NCBI GenBank assembly: GCA_903857865.1
Contig: CAIOGO010000004.1
Coordinates: 71,846 to 135,845 of the forward strand
Origin: an uncultured bacterium
Lineage (GTDB): Bacteria > Bipolaricaulota > Bipolaricaulia > UBA7950 > UBA9294
Direction of reading: 5' to 3'
Length of the DNA stretch: 64,000 nt
Part shown: positions 38,012 through 46,066 of the stretch, piece after piece
Layout: the number at the start of each line of letters is the position of its first letter
Numbering within the stretch: the stretch's first letter is position 1
The notes under the pieces: model-generated
The model's input: the letters and a program-made list of their open reading frames with translations, nothing else
Told to the model about the DNA's origin: nothing
Database searches by the model: none
Program-made: the position numbers and the translations under genes

Positions 38012-39208
38012 CTAGAGGTCGGCCCACGAGGTGGCGACGACGCCTGAGCGGCGGACCGAAGTGTCACCACCGTAGATGAGTGCGGCGGGCGCGTCGGGCG
38101 TGCCGGCGAGTTGGAGCCAGTAGCGCAGCCCGACGAACGCATCCTGAGCGAGGGTCTCTCCCGATTTGACCTCGATGGGAACCAGTTCCGCACCGCGGTC
38201 GAGCAGGATGTCCACCTCATGGCCGATCGAATCCCGCCAGAAGTAGAGGTCTGGCTCCTCGCCTCGGTGGAAGGCGTTCTTCAAGAGTTCAGACACGACG
38301 AAGCTCTCGAAGACTGCGCCGCGCGACGAATGGGTGCGGAGCTCGTCGGGTGAGCGGATGCGGAGAAGGTAGGCGAGGAGGCCCGTGTCGAGGAAGTAGA
38401 GTTTCGGGCTCTTCACCAGCCGCTTGTTGAAGTTGCGATGATGCGGACGGAGAAGAAGGATGAGGAAGCTGGCCTCCAAGACGGAGATCCAGCGCCGCGC
38501 CGTCGGCTGAGAAACGCCGCAGTCCGCCGCGAGTGACGATAGGTTAAGGAGTTGCCCGTTCCGCCCGGCGCAGAGCCGGACAAAGCGGCCGAAAGCCTCG
38601 AGATCGCCCACGTTCAGGAGCTCGCGAACGTCGCGCTCAACGTAGGTGCGATAGTAGTTGGCCAACCAGTTCTGGGGCCGCAGGTCCCGATCGTGGATCG
38701 CCGGGTAGAACCCCGTGAAGAGAGCTTCCATGAGATCCGCTGCCTGAGGCTTCTCGCGCGAAGGCGCTGTCCGTCCCAGAGTCTTGAGCGAGAGTGGTGG
38801 GCGCTCCTGCAGCTCGGACCACGCGAACGGCAGCAGGTGCAGGATGGCGGCGCGGCCGGCGAGCGACTGACTGACGGTCCGCATCAAGCGGAAACTCTGG
38901 GAGCCGGTGAGGATGTAGCGCCCGTTCGTCGTCTCACGATCCACCGCAGTCTGGATGTACGAGAAGAGCTGGGGGACGCGCTGGACCTCGTAGAGGATGA
39001 CGCGCTCGCGGAACTGGGCGAGGAAGCCGTGCGGATCCGCCGTCGCGAACTCGCGTTGGTCTGGATCCTCAAGGCTCGCGTAGGCGTGGTTCGGGAATGC
39101 TACTTTGGCGAGCGTCGTCTTGCCCGATTGGCGAGGCCCCGTCAGCGTGACGATCGGGTACTGCCGCGCTGCACGACGGAGCACGGGCTGTAGCACACGC
39201 TGGATCAC
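38012..39208 (-). CDS. AAA ATPase with DUF4143 domain; altered Walker B
   Basis: The 398-residue protein has the N-terminal AAA_14 ATPase (Walker A TGPRQSGKTTL, about residues 23-33; sensor ILTGSQSF) and C-terminal DUF4143 with a restriction-like fold (DTGLLAYLL, GAVFESFVVSEL, GHEVDILLD...IEVKS). The Walker B position, normally VILDEIQR, reads VILYEVQR: tyrosine replaces the metal-binding aspartate. These ATPases occur in mobile and accessory DNA with unknown roles. GTG 39208 follows AGGAGG. It converges on the HicB-like gene. A degenerate fragment of the same family lies just upstream on the other strand. Confidence 0.88.
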   Translation of the reverse strand: MIQRVLQPVLRRAARQYPIVTLTGPRQSGKTTLAKVAFPNHAYASLEDPDQREFATADPHGFLAQFRERVILYEVQRVPQLFSYIQTAVDRETTNGRYILTGSQSFRLMRTVSQSLAGRAAILHLLPFAWSELQERPPLSLKTLGRTAPSREKPQAADLMEALFTGFYPAIHDRDLRPQNWLANYYRTYVERDVRELLNVGDLEAFGRFVRLCAGRNGQLLNLSSLAADCGVSQPTARRWISVLEASFLILLLRPHHRNFNKRLVKSPKLYFLDTGLLAYLLRIRSPDELRTHSSRGAVFESFVVSELLKNAFHRGEEPDLYFWRDSIGHEVDILLDRGAELVPIEVKSGETLAQDAFVGLRYWLQLAGTPDAPAALIYGGDTSVRRSGVVATSWADL

Positions 39209-39229
39209 GAAGCCTCCTTTTCAGATCTG

Positions 39230-39258
39230 AGTGTACAGTTTCAACATCCAATGTTCAA
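39230..39258 (-). promoter_or_regulatory. Promoter and possible operator of the DUF4143 ATPase gene
   Basis: On the minus strand TTGAAC (complement of 39253-39258) and TACACT (complement of 39230-39235) are 17 nt apart. An inverted repeat AACAT-CCA-ATGTT (39243-39255) covers the spacer and -35 box, a good place for repressor binding. Confidence 0.6.
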
Positions 39259-39305
39259 TCTGTAAGGACGGCACGAGAACAGCATCCTGATCGCGATTCT
39301 GCGGC

Positions 39306-39599
39306 ATGCAGACGACAGGGCCAGATCTCGTTGGCATCGAGAGGCAAGACCCTCGCGTCCTGGTCGATTGCAAAAGTGAGAAGCGGTGGCGTGATAATCA
39401 TCCACACGGTGGTGGAAGAACACCCACGAAGCAGCTAGTTGTGCGCGGGCTTGAACTCCTCAAGGAACTCGCCGGCGAGCGGTTTCGACGTGGCATCGTG
39501 TTGTACTCGGGGAGACAGTGTGTCCCGCTGGGGAAAGATCTGCACGCCCTCCCGATCGAATCGCTGTGGCGGATCAGAGCGCAGAACAGGCGCGCGTGA
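39306..39599 (+). pseudogene. C-terminal remnant of a second DUF4143 ATPase
   Basis: The frame encodes PDLVGIE near its start and LVVRGLELLKELAGERFRRG followed by IVLYSGRQCVPLGKDLHALP and ESLW. This is the characteristic end of DUF4143 ATPases. The ATPase domain and most of DUF4143 are missing and there is no ribosome site, so it is a gene fragment. Its last 70 nt are part of the 138-bp tandem duplication that follows. Confidence 0.7.
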
Positions 39600-39803
39600 C
39601 GCTCTCTCCGTCTCGATGCTCCGAGCGAGTGAAACACCAAGAATGAAGATTTGACCCCGCCGCCCCTGGGGAAAGACCTGTACGCTCTTCCGATCGAATC
39701 GCTGTGGCGGATCAGAGCGCGGAACAAGCGCACGCGACGCTTTCTCCGTCTCGATGCTCCGAGCGAGTGAAACACCGAAAGTGAAGATCTGACCCCGCCG
39801 CCC
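39528..39803 (+). repeat. Tandem duplication of a 138-bp unit
   Basis: 39528-39665 and 39666-39803 are two adjacent copies with few differences, each beginning CTGGGGAAAGA and ending GACCCCGCCGCCC. Each copy includes the last codons of the DUF4143 fragment and a short non-coding tail with CCGAGCGAGTGAAACACC. The arrangement looks like unequal recombination or element insertion. Confidence 0.85.
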
Positions 39804-39940
39804 CATTCCGCGGACACCTGACTCGCTCGTAGTGCATGCCCACAGGCGGCCCTGTACCTCGGCTCCTGCGAGTGTGTCAATGCAAGACCGGGCCCCGACG
39901 CTCCGACGGGAAGTGGAAGTGGCGCAACTCGAGGAGTCAC

Positions 39941-40279
39941 TCACCAACCGGCAGCGCCTTTGCCACCAAGTTCCTGTCCCAATCGTTCCGTGAACATCAC
40001 GAGACCCCTCTGTGCTCCCCCTTCTGTCAGGAGGCCCTCTTTCCGCTGGGTCTGGATTGCCACCTGGGTCTCTTCCCCACTCATCGATATCCTGAGGGTG
40101 ACATAGACCCAATTGGTGGCCCAGGTGACCTTGAGTCTGCCAGCGATGATGCCAGTCTCACGCGACACGCTCTCGACTTCGCCAAGTTCGCCCAAGACGC
40201 GCTGGCACGCTTCCGCGACGCTCTTCGGTTCGGCGCGAAAGGACAGGGTCTGGTCTGCTCTTGATTCCGTAATTGGCAT
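39941..40279 (-). CDS. Hypothetical protein, 112 residues
   Basis: I do not recognise a family. ATG 40279 has AAGGAG 6 nt upstream. The protein alternates strand-like and helical stretches (SVAEACQRVLGELGEVESVS, GIIAGRLKVTW, WVYVTLRISM, TQVAIQTQ, GGAQRGLVMFTERLGQEL), looks soluble and has no signal peptide, cysteine or obvious catalytic motif. It resembles small alpha/beta domains of the kind used for ligand binding. It lies in the degenerate accessory region but its frame is intact and codon use is normal. Confidence 0.6.
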   Translation of the reverse strand: MPITESRADQTLSFRAEPKSVAEACQRVLGELGEVESVSRETGIIAGRLKVTWATNWVYVTLRISMSGEETQVAIQTQRKEGLLTEGGAQRGLVMFTERLGQELGGKGAAGW

Positions 40280-40393
40280 TGGTTCTCCTTCTCGCCGGGC
40301 ACTCTGCCCTGCCCTATATCGGCTTAGTCTCCCGGACAGTCTATTGCCCTCTCGGCAACGGAGCGAACCGCCAAGGGTTCTCCGGAGGGTGGA

Positions 40394-40681
40394 TTACTTG
40401 AGTCCGGCCACCTGGGCCGCGACTCGCTGCCTCCGATCACACAGCGTCTCGAACTCGGCAGGCGGGATGTTCCCGATCGGCTCCAACAGACGTCGATTGT
40501 TTGACCAGTCTACCCAGCTGGGTGTCTCCGGCTCGACGGCCGTCACGCTCTCCCACGGACCCGGTTGCTCGACGACCTCCATCTTGTACAGCCCAATCAT
40601 CGTCTCTGCCAAGGCGTTGTCGTACGCGTCGTCGGCGTAGCCTACCGATGATGCGGTCCCCGCCACCCAGGTCCGGTTCAC
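40394..40681 (-). pseudogene. IS3-family transposase (OrfB) C-terminal remnant
   Basis: The frame encodes SVGYADDAYDNALAETMIGL, KMEVV, PGPWESV, WVDWSNNRRLLEPIGNIPPA and EFE, the end of the DDE integrase core of IS3/IS2-type transposases (the last catalytic glutamate lies in NALAE). The rest of orfB, orfA and terminal inverted repeats are missing. Upstream sequence switches at about 40670 into a 58-bp repeat that recurs 271 bp further on. Confidence 0.85.
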
Positions 40682-40727
40682 CGTGGTCGGGACAAACAGC
40701 GCCTCCTTGGGTCACGGATTCGGCGTC
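40670..40727 (+). repeat. 58-bp direct repeat, copy A
   Basis: It starts GGTCCGGTTCACCGTG and ends GGTTTCGGCGTC-like (here GGATTCGGCGTC). It matches copy B at 40941-40998 at roughly nine positions in ten by eye. It borders the IS3 remnant. Confidence 0.75.
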
Positions 40728-40940
40728 GATTGCGTCGAACTGCGGCCCTGAGGCGGCAGCGCCGCCTGACAACCTGCTCGTGCCCGGGCAATGAGAAGGG
40801 CGACAGTCTCCGGCCTGTTCGTGCGGCCTATCGTGCCGCACTGAGGAGTTGAGCGGTATGCGTGATCGCGAGACCTGACCCCGGCGCCCTCCCGCCACCG
40901 AAGGAACGAGCAGCCTCAAGCTCATCGAAGGACAGCACCG

Positions 40941-40998
40941 GGTCCGGTTCACCGTGATCGGGACGAACAGCGCTTCCTTGGGCCACGGTTTCGGCGTC
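40941..40998 (+). repeat. 58-bp direct repeat, copy B
   Basis: Second copy of the sequence at 40670-40727, in the same orientation, without IS3 sequence beside it. Confidence 0.75.
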
Positions 40999-41073
40999 TT
41001 GCCTCGAGATCCGGCCGGGGTACGGCACGCACGGAGCGCGTAGCGCAAGACCTGCCCTCGGCGCTCCGGCTGG

Positions 41074-41103
41074 TGGACCCATGGCTAGTGTACGCGGTAG
41101 ACT
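41074..41103 (+). promoter_or_regulatory. Possible promoter of the lipoprotein gene
   Basis: TGGACC (41074-41079) and TAGACT (41098-41103) with an 18-nt spacer, about 40 nt before the start. Confidence 0.4.
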
Positions 41104-41144
41104 GCAGCTCGGAGGATTGCCGAGGGTAGAGGAGGTTGCCTGAC

Positions 41145-41513
41145 ATGAGAAGCACAGCACGCGTCGCAGCGACACTGGCACTCGGCCTCTTAGTCGCGAC
41201 GATCGCCGCAGGTTGCTGGACGCCAGATCCGAGCCCGGTCGTACTGCACTTCGAGGGGGAAGCCGGGATGCTGACGGACCCCTTCACCCTTCCGGCCGGC
41301 GTCTACCGGGCCACGCTAACGACAACAGGCTACTGCATCGTCCATGTCGTGCCAGTAGCTGCTCCGGCCGACATCACGTACCTGTTCGCGTGTTCAGCAG
41401 GAGAAGCGACAGCTGGCGAGAGTGCGCTCTATGTGTCAGACAGCAGCCGCATCATGCTGGAGTTCTCCAATGTCACGGCCCACTACGAGCTCGAGTTTGA
41501 GGGCATCGAGTAG
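41145..41513 (+). CDS. Predicted lipoprotein, 122 residues
   Basis: A type II signal sequence is clear: basic MRSTAR, hydrophobic core and lipobox IAAGC with the modified cysteine near residue 24. The mature part is strand-rich (VVLHFEGEAGMLTDPFTLPA, YRATLTTTGYCIVHVVPV, MLEFSNVTAHYELEFEG), suggesting a small beta-sandwich anchored in the membrane; two further cysteines could pair. ATG 41145 follows AGAGGAGG. No family was recognised. It precedes the membrane HNH protein by 88 nt. Confidence 0.72.
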   Translation: MRSTARVAATLALGLLVATIAAGCWTPDPSPVVLHFEGEAGMLTDPFTLPAGVYRATLTTTGYCIVHVVPVAAPADITYLFACSAGEATAGESALYVSDSSRIMLEFSNVTAHYELEFEGIE

Positions 41514-41601
41514 GTTTGCGAAACCAAAGGACAGATTGGGATGATCCCGGCTCTCTACTGCAAGGGAAACGAGCTCGCCGCCGTAGCCCAGGAGTAGGAA
41601 C

Positions 41602-42048
41602 GTGAGGACGACACCATGGTTGCCGAAGGAGCTCCTGCCCAGACGCGGGTCATGGGTCTGGTATGCGCGAGATGCCGTCTTTGCCGGCGTGTCGGTGGCC
41701 ATAGCGCTCATACTGCTATGGCGTCCGCCTGACTGGGTATTGGCCATTGCCTCTGCCAGCAGCGCTCTCCTTATGGGCGGGTACGAAGCCATCAAGGGCT
41801 GGAGAGCGCCTGCCAAGTGGCGAGCTCGGCAGAGTGCCTACTACAGGACTCCGATGTGGCAGGCCAGAAGGCGCGAGATTCTGCAGCGAGACAACTACAA
41901 GTGCCGTCATTGCGGCGAGCGGGCTGATGACGTGCACCACCTCAGTTACAGCGCAGATCACGACGAGCCTGATGGCCAACTCGTCGCGCTGTGCAGGGAG
42001 TGTCACGAAGAGGCACATGGACGGAGGTTCGACAGTGCCGTCGGTTGA
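41602..42048 (+). CDS. Membrane-anchored HNH endonuclease
   Basis: The 148-residue protein joins two hydrophobic segments (about residues 24-42 and 45-62) to a C-terminal HNH domain (about residues 85-145). The domain has CRHCGERADDVHHLSY and LCRECHEEAH: a CxxC/CxxC zinc-binding pair around the HH...H catalytic core. WQARRREILQRDNYKC is the usual HNH lead-in. GTG 41602 follows CCAGGAG. The nuclease would face the cytoplasm. HNH enzymes are common in restriction and mobile DNA; membrane anchoring hints at action at DNA entry, not proven. Confidence 0.8.
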   Translation: MRTTPWLPKELLPRRGSWVWYARDAVFAGVSVAIALILLWRPPDWVLAIASASSALLMGGYEAIKGWRAPAKWRARQSAYYRTPMWQARRREILQRDNYKCRHCGERADDVHHLSYSADHDEPDGQLVALCRECHEEAHGRRFDSAVG

Positions 42049-42427
42049 GAGGGGTGCTCGACTCCTCAGGGCGATGAGATCTACCACCTGCTCGAAGCCA
42101 CAGGGTCGGATCTGGGGTCTCGACATGAAGAGGCAAGATTGGATCCTGACGTCCAGACTGCTCGGAGCGAGCAGCCGTCTACGTCGTGCCGAACGAGCCT
42201 GGAGTTGCAGGCGCAACTCCCTAGCTGTCCGGTACAGCTGGACAGCCACCGTCCCCTGCACAAAATCCGATGGTAGACCCCGCCGCCGTGACTCCGTCGC
42301 CCCGTTGCCCAGCATGCTTTGGTTGTGACCTATGGTCTGCTAATGTAGGATGTACTGCAACTGGGAGCCGGTCTCTTGAGGACGCAAGGATACGGGTTGC
42401 TGGAGTGTGCGGGAAGTGGGACGTGCT
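42049..42427. other. Non-coding gap before the OLD-like gene
   Basis: This 379-nt gap has no supported gene. It carries a partial dispersed motif GTAGACCCCGCCGCC (42273-42287) and the promoter of the next gene. Confidence 0.45.
42323..42351 (+). promoter_or_regulatory. Promoter of the OLD-like gene
   Basis: TTGTGA (42323-42328) and TAGGAT (42346-42351) with a 17-nt spacer, 77 nt before the chosen start. Confidence 0.55.
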
Positions 42428-44209
42428 GTGCAGTTTACGAGAGTCGATTTCGTCCGGTTCAAGGCGTTCAAGTCTTTCAGGCTGACCCTCGACCACTTCA
42501 ACATCCTTGTTGGGCCGAACAACGCCGGCAAGTCCACGGTCCTGTCGGCATTCCGAATCCTCGCCGCTGGCATCAGGAGAGCGAACCAGCGGAAGGCTCA
42601 GATGCTGGAGTACGCTGGCGGCGCTCGTTTTGGCCACATCATTGACCTCAGTGCCGACACGATTGCAGATGAGAACATCTTCTATAACTACGAAGACGAG
42701 GAGCCAGCGTCCGTCACATTCACCCTCTCAAACGGCAATCAGCTCGTGCTGCTATTCCCGGAACGCGGTATCTGCTACCTGATCGCGGACGATCCGTCCG
42801 CACAGGTACTCACGCCAGCTGTCTTTCGCTCTCGGTTCAACTGCTCGATAGGATTCGTGCCGATTCTCGGTCCGGTTGAGCAGCATGAGAGGGTGTTTGA
42901 GAAGGAGGCTGCACGAGCAGCGCTGTTCAACTACAGAGCCGCGCGCAACTTCCGGAATATCTGGCATCACTATCCCGAGCATTTTGACAGGTTCCGAGAA
43001 CTGCTCAGAGAGACCTGGCCAGGCATGGACATCCAGCCCCCGGAAATCGATACGTCGTACGAGAAGACGGAACTCAAGATGTTCTGCCCGGAAGAGAGGA
43101 TTCCGCGTGAGATCTTTTGGGCTGGGTTTGGGTTTCAGGTGTGGTGCCAGATGCTTACTCACCTGGTACAGTCAGCAGATGTGTCGCTCTTCCTCATCGA
43201 CGAGCCAGACATCTATCTTCACTCAGACCTCCAGCGTCAGCTACTGACCCTGCTGCGCAACCTGGGTCCAGACATACTTATCGCGACGCACTCGACCGAG
43301 ATCATTGCAGAAGCCGAAGCCAACGATATCGTGCTGATAGACAAGCGAAAGCGGAGTGCGCGTCGGATCAAGGACCCATCTCAGCTGAGTGAGGTGTTTG
43401 GGTTCCTGGGATCCAACCTGAATCCAACGCTCACCCAGCTTGCGAAGACGCGGCGGGCCGTGTTCGTGGAGGGAAAGGATTTCCAGGTTCTGGGCAAGTT
43501 CGCACGGAGACTTGGATTGACTGAGATCGGGAACAGAGCTCACTTCGCCGTGGTCCCTGTAGAAGGGTTTAGCCCCGATCGCATCAGGTCCATCAAGCGC
43601 GGTATCGAGACCACGCTAGGTGGAAGGATCGGTGCGGCCGCAATCCTTGATAGGGACTACCGATCGGATGATGAATGCGAGGCTATCCTGGAGTCGTGTG
43701 AAGAGTTCTGTGATCTGGTTGTCATCCACGCATGCAAGGAGGTCGAGAACTTCCTGCTAGTTCCCGCTGCTCTGGACCGAGCTGCCAGCAGGAAGCTTGA
43801 GGAGCGCGCGCGCCGAGTGGGCAAGACTCTGACGTACTCGCCCAGCGCTGGGACCGTCCTACAGTCCTTTGCTGCATCGAAGAAGAGCTATGTCGTGTCA
43901 CAGTACCTCGCGAAGAAGAGAGCGTTCGTCCGGCGAGGCAGTATCAACGTGCAAGAGACGACGCTCAACGAACAAGTGCTGGACGAACTGGAGACGGCCT
44001 GGGCGGATGAGACACGCCGTCTGCAGCTGATTCCAGGGAAGGAAGCAATGAGCGCGCTCGGCCGGCACCTACAAGAGAAGTACAGCACCAGTGTCACACC
44101 GTCGCTGGTCATCGACTGCATGCGCGAGGAGGATGTCCCCTTGGAGGTCACGGACCTGCTCTCCAGGCTCGCGAAATTCGTCAAGCGCGAAGCGCGGAAG
44201 ACCGGCTGA
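42428..44209 (+). CDS. OLD/PARIS-like protein: ABC-type ATPase fused to TOPRIM/DUF4435-like domain
   Basis: The protein (593 residues from GTG 42428; GTG 42407 also possible) begins with an SMC/ABC-like ATPase: Walker A GPNNAGKST (about residue 29), Walker B LFLIDEPDIYLHSDLQRQ (about 257) and H-loop ATHSTEII (about 292). The second half has VEGKDFQVLGKFARRLGL, ILDRDYRSDDECEA and CKEVENFLL, the acidic pattern of TOPRIM/DUF4435 nucleases. OLD nucleases and PARIS (AriA plus AriB) defence proteins share these parts. Codon and base use is visibly less GC-rich than in flanking operons, suggesting transfer. Confidence 0.82.
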   Translation: MQFTRVDFVRFKAFKSFRLTLDHFNILVGPNNAGKSTVLSAFRILAAGIRRANQRKAQMLEYAGGARFGHIIDLSADTIADENIFYNYEDEEPASVTFTLSNGNQLVLLFPERGICYLIADDPSAQVLTPAVFRSRFNCSIGFVPILGPVEQHERVFEKEAARAALFNYRAARNFRNIWHHYPEHFDRFRELLRETWPGMDIQPPEIDTSYEKTELKMFCPEERIPREIFWAGFGFQVWCQMLTHLVQSADVSLFLIDEPDIYLHSDLQRQLLTLLRNLGPDILIATHSTEIIAEAEANDIVLIDKRKRSARRIKDPSQLSEVFGFLGSNLNPTLTQLAKTRRAVFVEGKDFQVLGKFARRLGLTEIGNRAHFAVVPVEGFSPDRIRSIKRGIETTLGGRIGAAAILDRDYRSDDECEAILESCEEFCDLVVIHACKEVENFLLVPAALDRAASRKLEERARRVGKTLTYSPSAGTVLQSFAASKKSYVVSQYLAKKRAFVRRGSINVQETTLNEQVLDELETAWADETRRLQLIPGKEAMSALGRHLQEKYSTSVTPSLVIDCMREEDVPLEVTDLLSRLAKFVKREARKTG

Positions 44210-44330
44210 ATGCGGCCTGATGGGGTGACGGGGCCAGGTCTGTGGATCACACACTGAAGGAGGCGGGAAGGATCCCACATACGGCATACTCCTCGTAGCC
44301 CGGTGAGCAGCGCCGAGTGAGGAGGACGCG

Positions 44331-45276
44331 ATGAAGGCCATCGTCTACGAGAAGTATGGGTCTCCCGACGTTCTCGAACTGAGCGACATCGACAAGCCGG
44401 CCGTTACCGACGACGGCGTCCTGGTGCGCATTCGCGCGGCGTCGGCGAATCCGTACGATTGGCACTTCATGCGGGGCAAGCCATACTTCACGCGGCTGAT
44501 GTTCGGGCTCTTCAAGCCGAAGGCCCACGGCCTGGGCGCGGATCTGGCCGGCGAGGTCGAGGCGGTTGGGAAGGACGTGACGCGGTTCCGCCCAGGCGAT
44601 GCGGTCTTCGGTGAAGGCGCCGGGTCGTTCGCCGAGTACACGTGCGTTCCGGAGCGCTGGCTGGCACCGAAGCCGGCGAATCTATCGTTTGAGCAGGCGG
44701 CGGCGGTGCCGATGGCGGGAGTCACCGCCCTGCAGGGTCTGCGCGACCGCGGGAAGATCAGGGCGGGGCAGAAGGTTCTGATCCTCGGCGCATCCGGAGG
44801 CGTGGGCACGTTTGCGGTGCAGATTGCCAAGTCGTTCGGCGCCGAGGTCACCGGGGTCTGCAGCACGCGGAACGTCGAGATGGTCCGCTCGATCGGTGCC
44901 GACCACGTCGTCGACTACACCCGCGAGGACTTCACGCGAAGCGACGCGCTATGACCTGATGCTTGACACCGTGGGGAATCGATCGCTCCGCGAGTGCCGC
45001 CGAGTGCTCAGCCCTCAGGCGGTCTACGTCCATGTCGGAGGGCGAATGGCCCGCGTCCTGACGTTGCCGATCGTCTCGCCGTTCGTGAGCCAGAACCTGG
45101 TGCAACTCATCGCGAAGCGCAACAAGGACGATCTCGAGTTCCTCAAAGGGCTCATCGAAGCCGGAAAGATAACGCCCGTCATCGACCGGACCTACCCGCT
45201 GAGTCAGGTTCCCGAGGCCATCCGGTATCTCGAAGAAGGCCACGCCCGCGGCAAGATCGTCATCACGGTGAATTGA
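44331..45276 (+). pseudogene. NAD(P)-dependent alcohol dehydrogenase/quinone reductase (MDR), frameshifted
   Basis: The first frame (44331-44954) covers the GroES-like domain and NADP site LILGASGGVGTFAVQIAKSF but stops after YTREDFTRSDAL. The second frame continues from about 44942 to 45276 with RYDLMLDTVGNRSLRECRRV...GKIVITVN. Removal of a single G near 44939-44941 (GACGCGC) rejoins them to a full-length enzyme of about 314 residues without zinc ligands. A strong start (GAGGACG before ATG 44331) suggests recent damage or a sequence error. It is oriented away from the defence-like genes. Confidence 0.85.
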
Positions 45277-45315
45277 GAAGGCCGGCTCCAGTCCTCTCGC
45301 CTTGTCGGGAAGCTG

Positions 45316-45461
45316 CTGGCCGGACACACTCTCGGAGCGAGCTGGCCAGTGGCTACTCGCGGCGGTGTAGCTGGCTCCTCGCTCTGCGAGGAGCTAGGGA
45401 CGATGGCTACTCGGCTAGGCCGAGTAGCTGGGGACGAAGCGTGATGGGGGGCGGCTTCGTC
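45316..45461. repeat. Cluster of four hairpins
   Basis: Successive inverted repeats: CTGGCC/GGCCAG (45316-45349), GCTCCTCGC/GCGAGGAGC with loop TCT (45374-45394), GCTACTCGGC/GCCGAGTAGC with loop TAG (45406-45428), and GACGAAGC/GCTTCGTC (45433-45461). CTAG lies in or beside two of them. The 252-nt gap (45277-45528) has no gene. Same style as the array at 15310-15616. Confidence 0.75.
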
Positions 45462-45528
45462 TGTACCGTCGGGCGATTGGGGGGCTTCGTCAGATCCGGG
45501 CAGACGCCAGTCTTGGAGAAGGGGGAAG

Positions 45529-45855
45529 ATGATTCACGAACTGCGTATCTACGAGTGTGTACCAGGCCGACTACCCGCGCTGCACCAGCGTTTCGAGACG
45601 GTCACGCTGCGAATCTGGGAGCGGCTCGGCATTCGCCAAGCGGGGTTCTGGACGGCGGTGATTGGCGAGTCCAATCAGACGCTCTACTACCTGCTCGAGT
45701 GGGAGAGCCTGGCTGAACGAGAGACGAAATGGGCCGCCTTCGTGCAGGATCCCGAGTGGCTGAAAGCGCGGGCCGAAACGGAGAAAGACGGCCCAATCGT
45801 CGCTAAGGTCACGAACTACATCCTCGAGCCCACTCGCTACTCCAGCGTGCGCTGA
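45529..45855 (+). CDS. NIPSNAP-family protein
   Basis: The 108-residue ferredoxin-like alpha/beta barrel protein has the NIPSNAP signature: HELRIYECVPGRLPALHQRF, GIRQAGFWTAVIGESNQTLYYLLEWESLAERE, and WAAFVQDPEWLKARAETE. The family is widespread, dimeric and poorly understood; animal members relate to mitochondrial function. ATG 45529 follows GGGGGAAG. It stands alone after the hairpin cluster. Confidence 0.88.
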   Translation: MIHELRIYECVPGRLPALHQRFETVTLRIWERLGIRQAGFWTAVIGESNQTLYYLLEWESLAERETKWAAFVQDPEWLKARAETEKDGPIVAKVTNYILEPTRYSSVR

Positions 45856-46066
45856 GCGCACTGCGTCTACCGCAGAGAGCGCAGAGCGTTGCGGAGAACG
45901 ACTAGGGACACAAACCCTATTTCGGGTGGAACCGGTTCTACCGACGAGCGCGCCCTCCGCCAGTCCGTGTTCCACGAGAGGGAGCTTCGCGCGGGAACGG
46001 ACCTGGCGACGCGAAGCCTGACCCAGTAGCGCGCGGCCGGGCGGCGCTACACGAATCCTGCAGGAC

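Larger units (their letters stand above)
40682..41144. other. Degenerate intergenic stretch with repeat remnants
   Basis: These 463 nt contain no supported gene. They hold the two 58-bp repeats and a copy of the dispersed motif GAGACCTGACCCCGGCGCC (40870-40888), and end with the promoter of the lipoprotein gene. Confidence 0.5.

Noticed and set aside
40437-41048. 203-codon leftward frame across the IS3 remnant
   Set aside because: It is out of frame with the transposase motifs and has no recognisable domain.
44931-44945. Programmed frameshift in the oxidoreductase
   Set aside because: No slippery heptamer, internal Shine-Dalgarno or pseudoknot was seen; the family does not use recoding.
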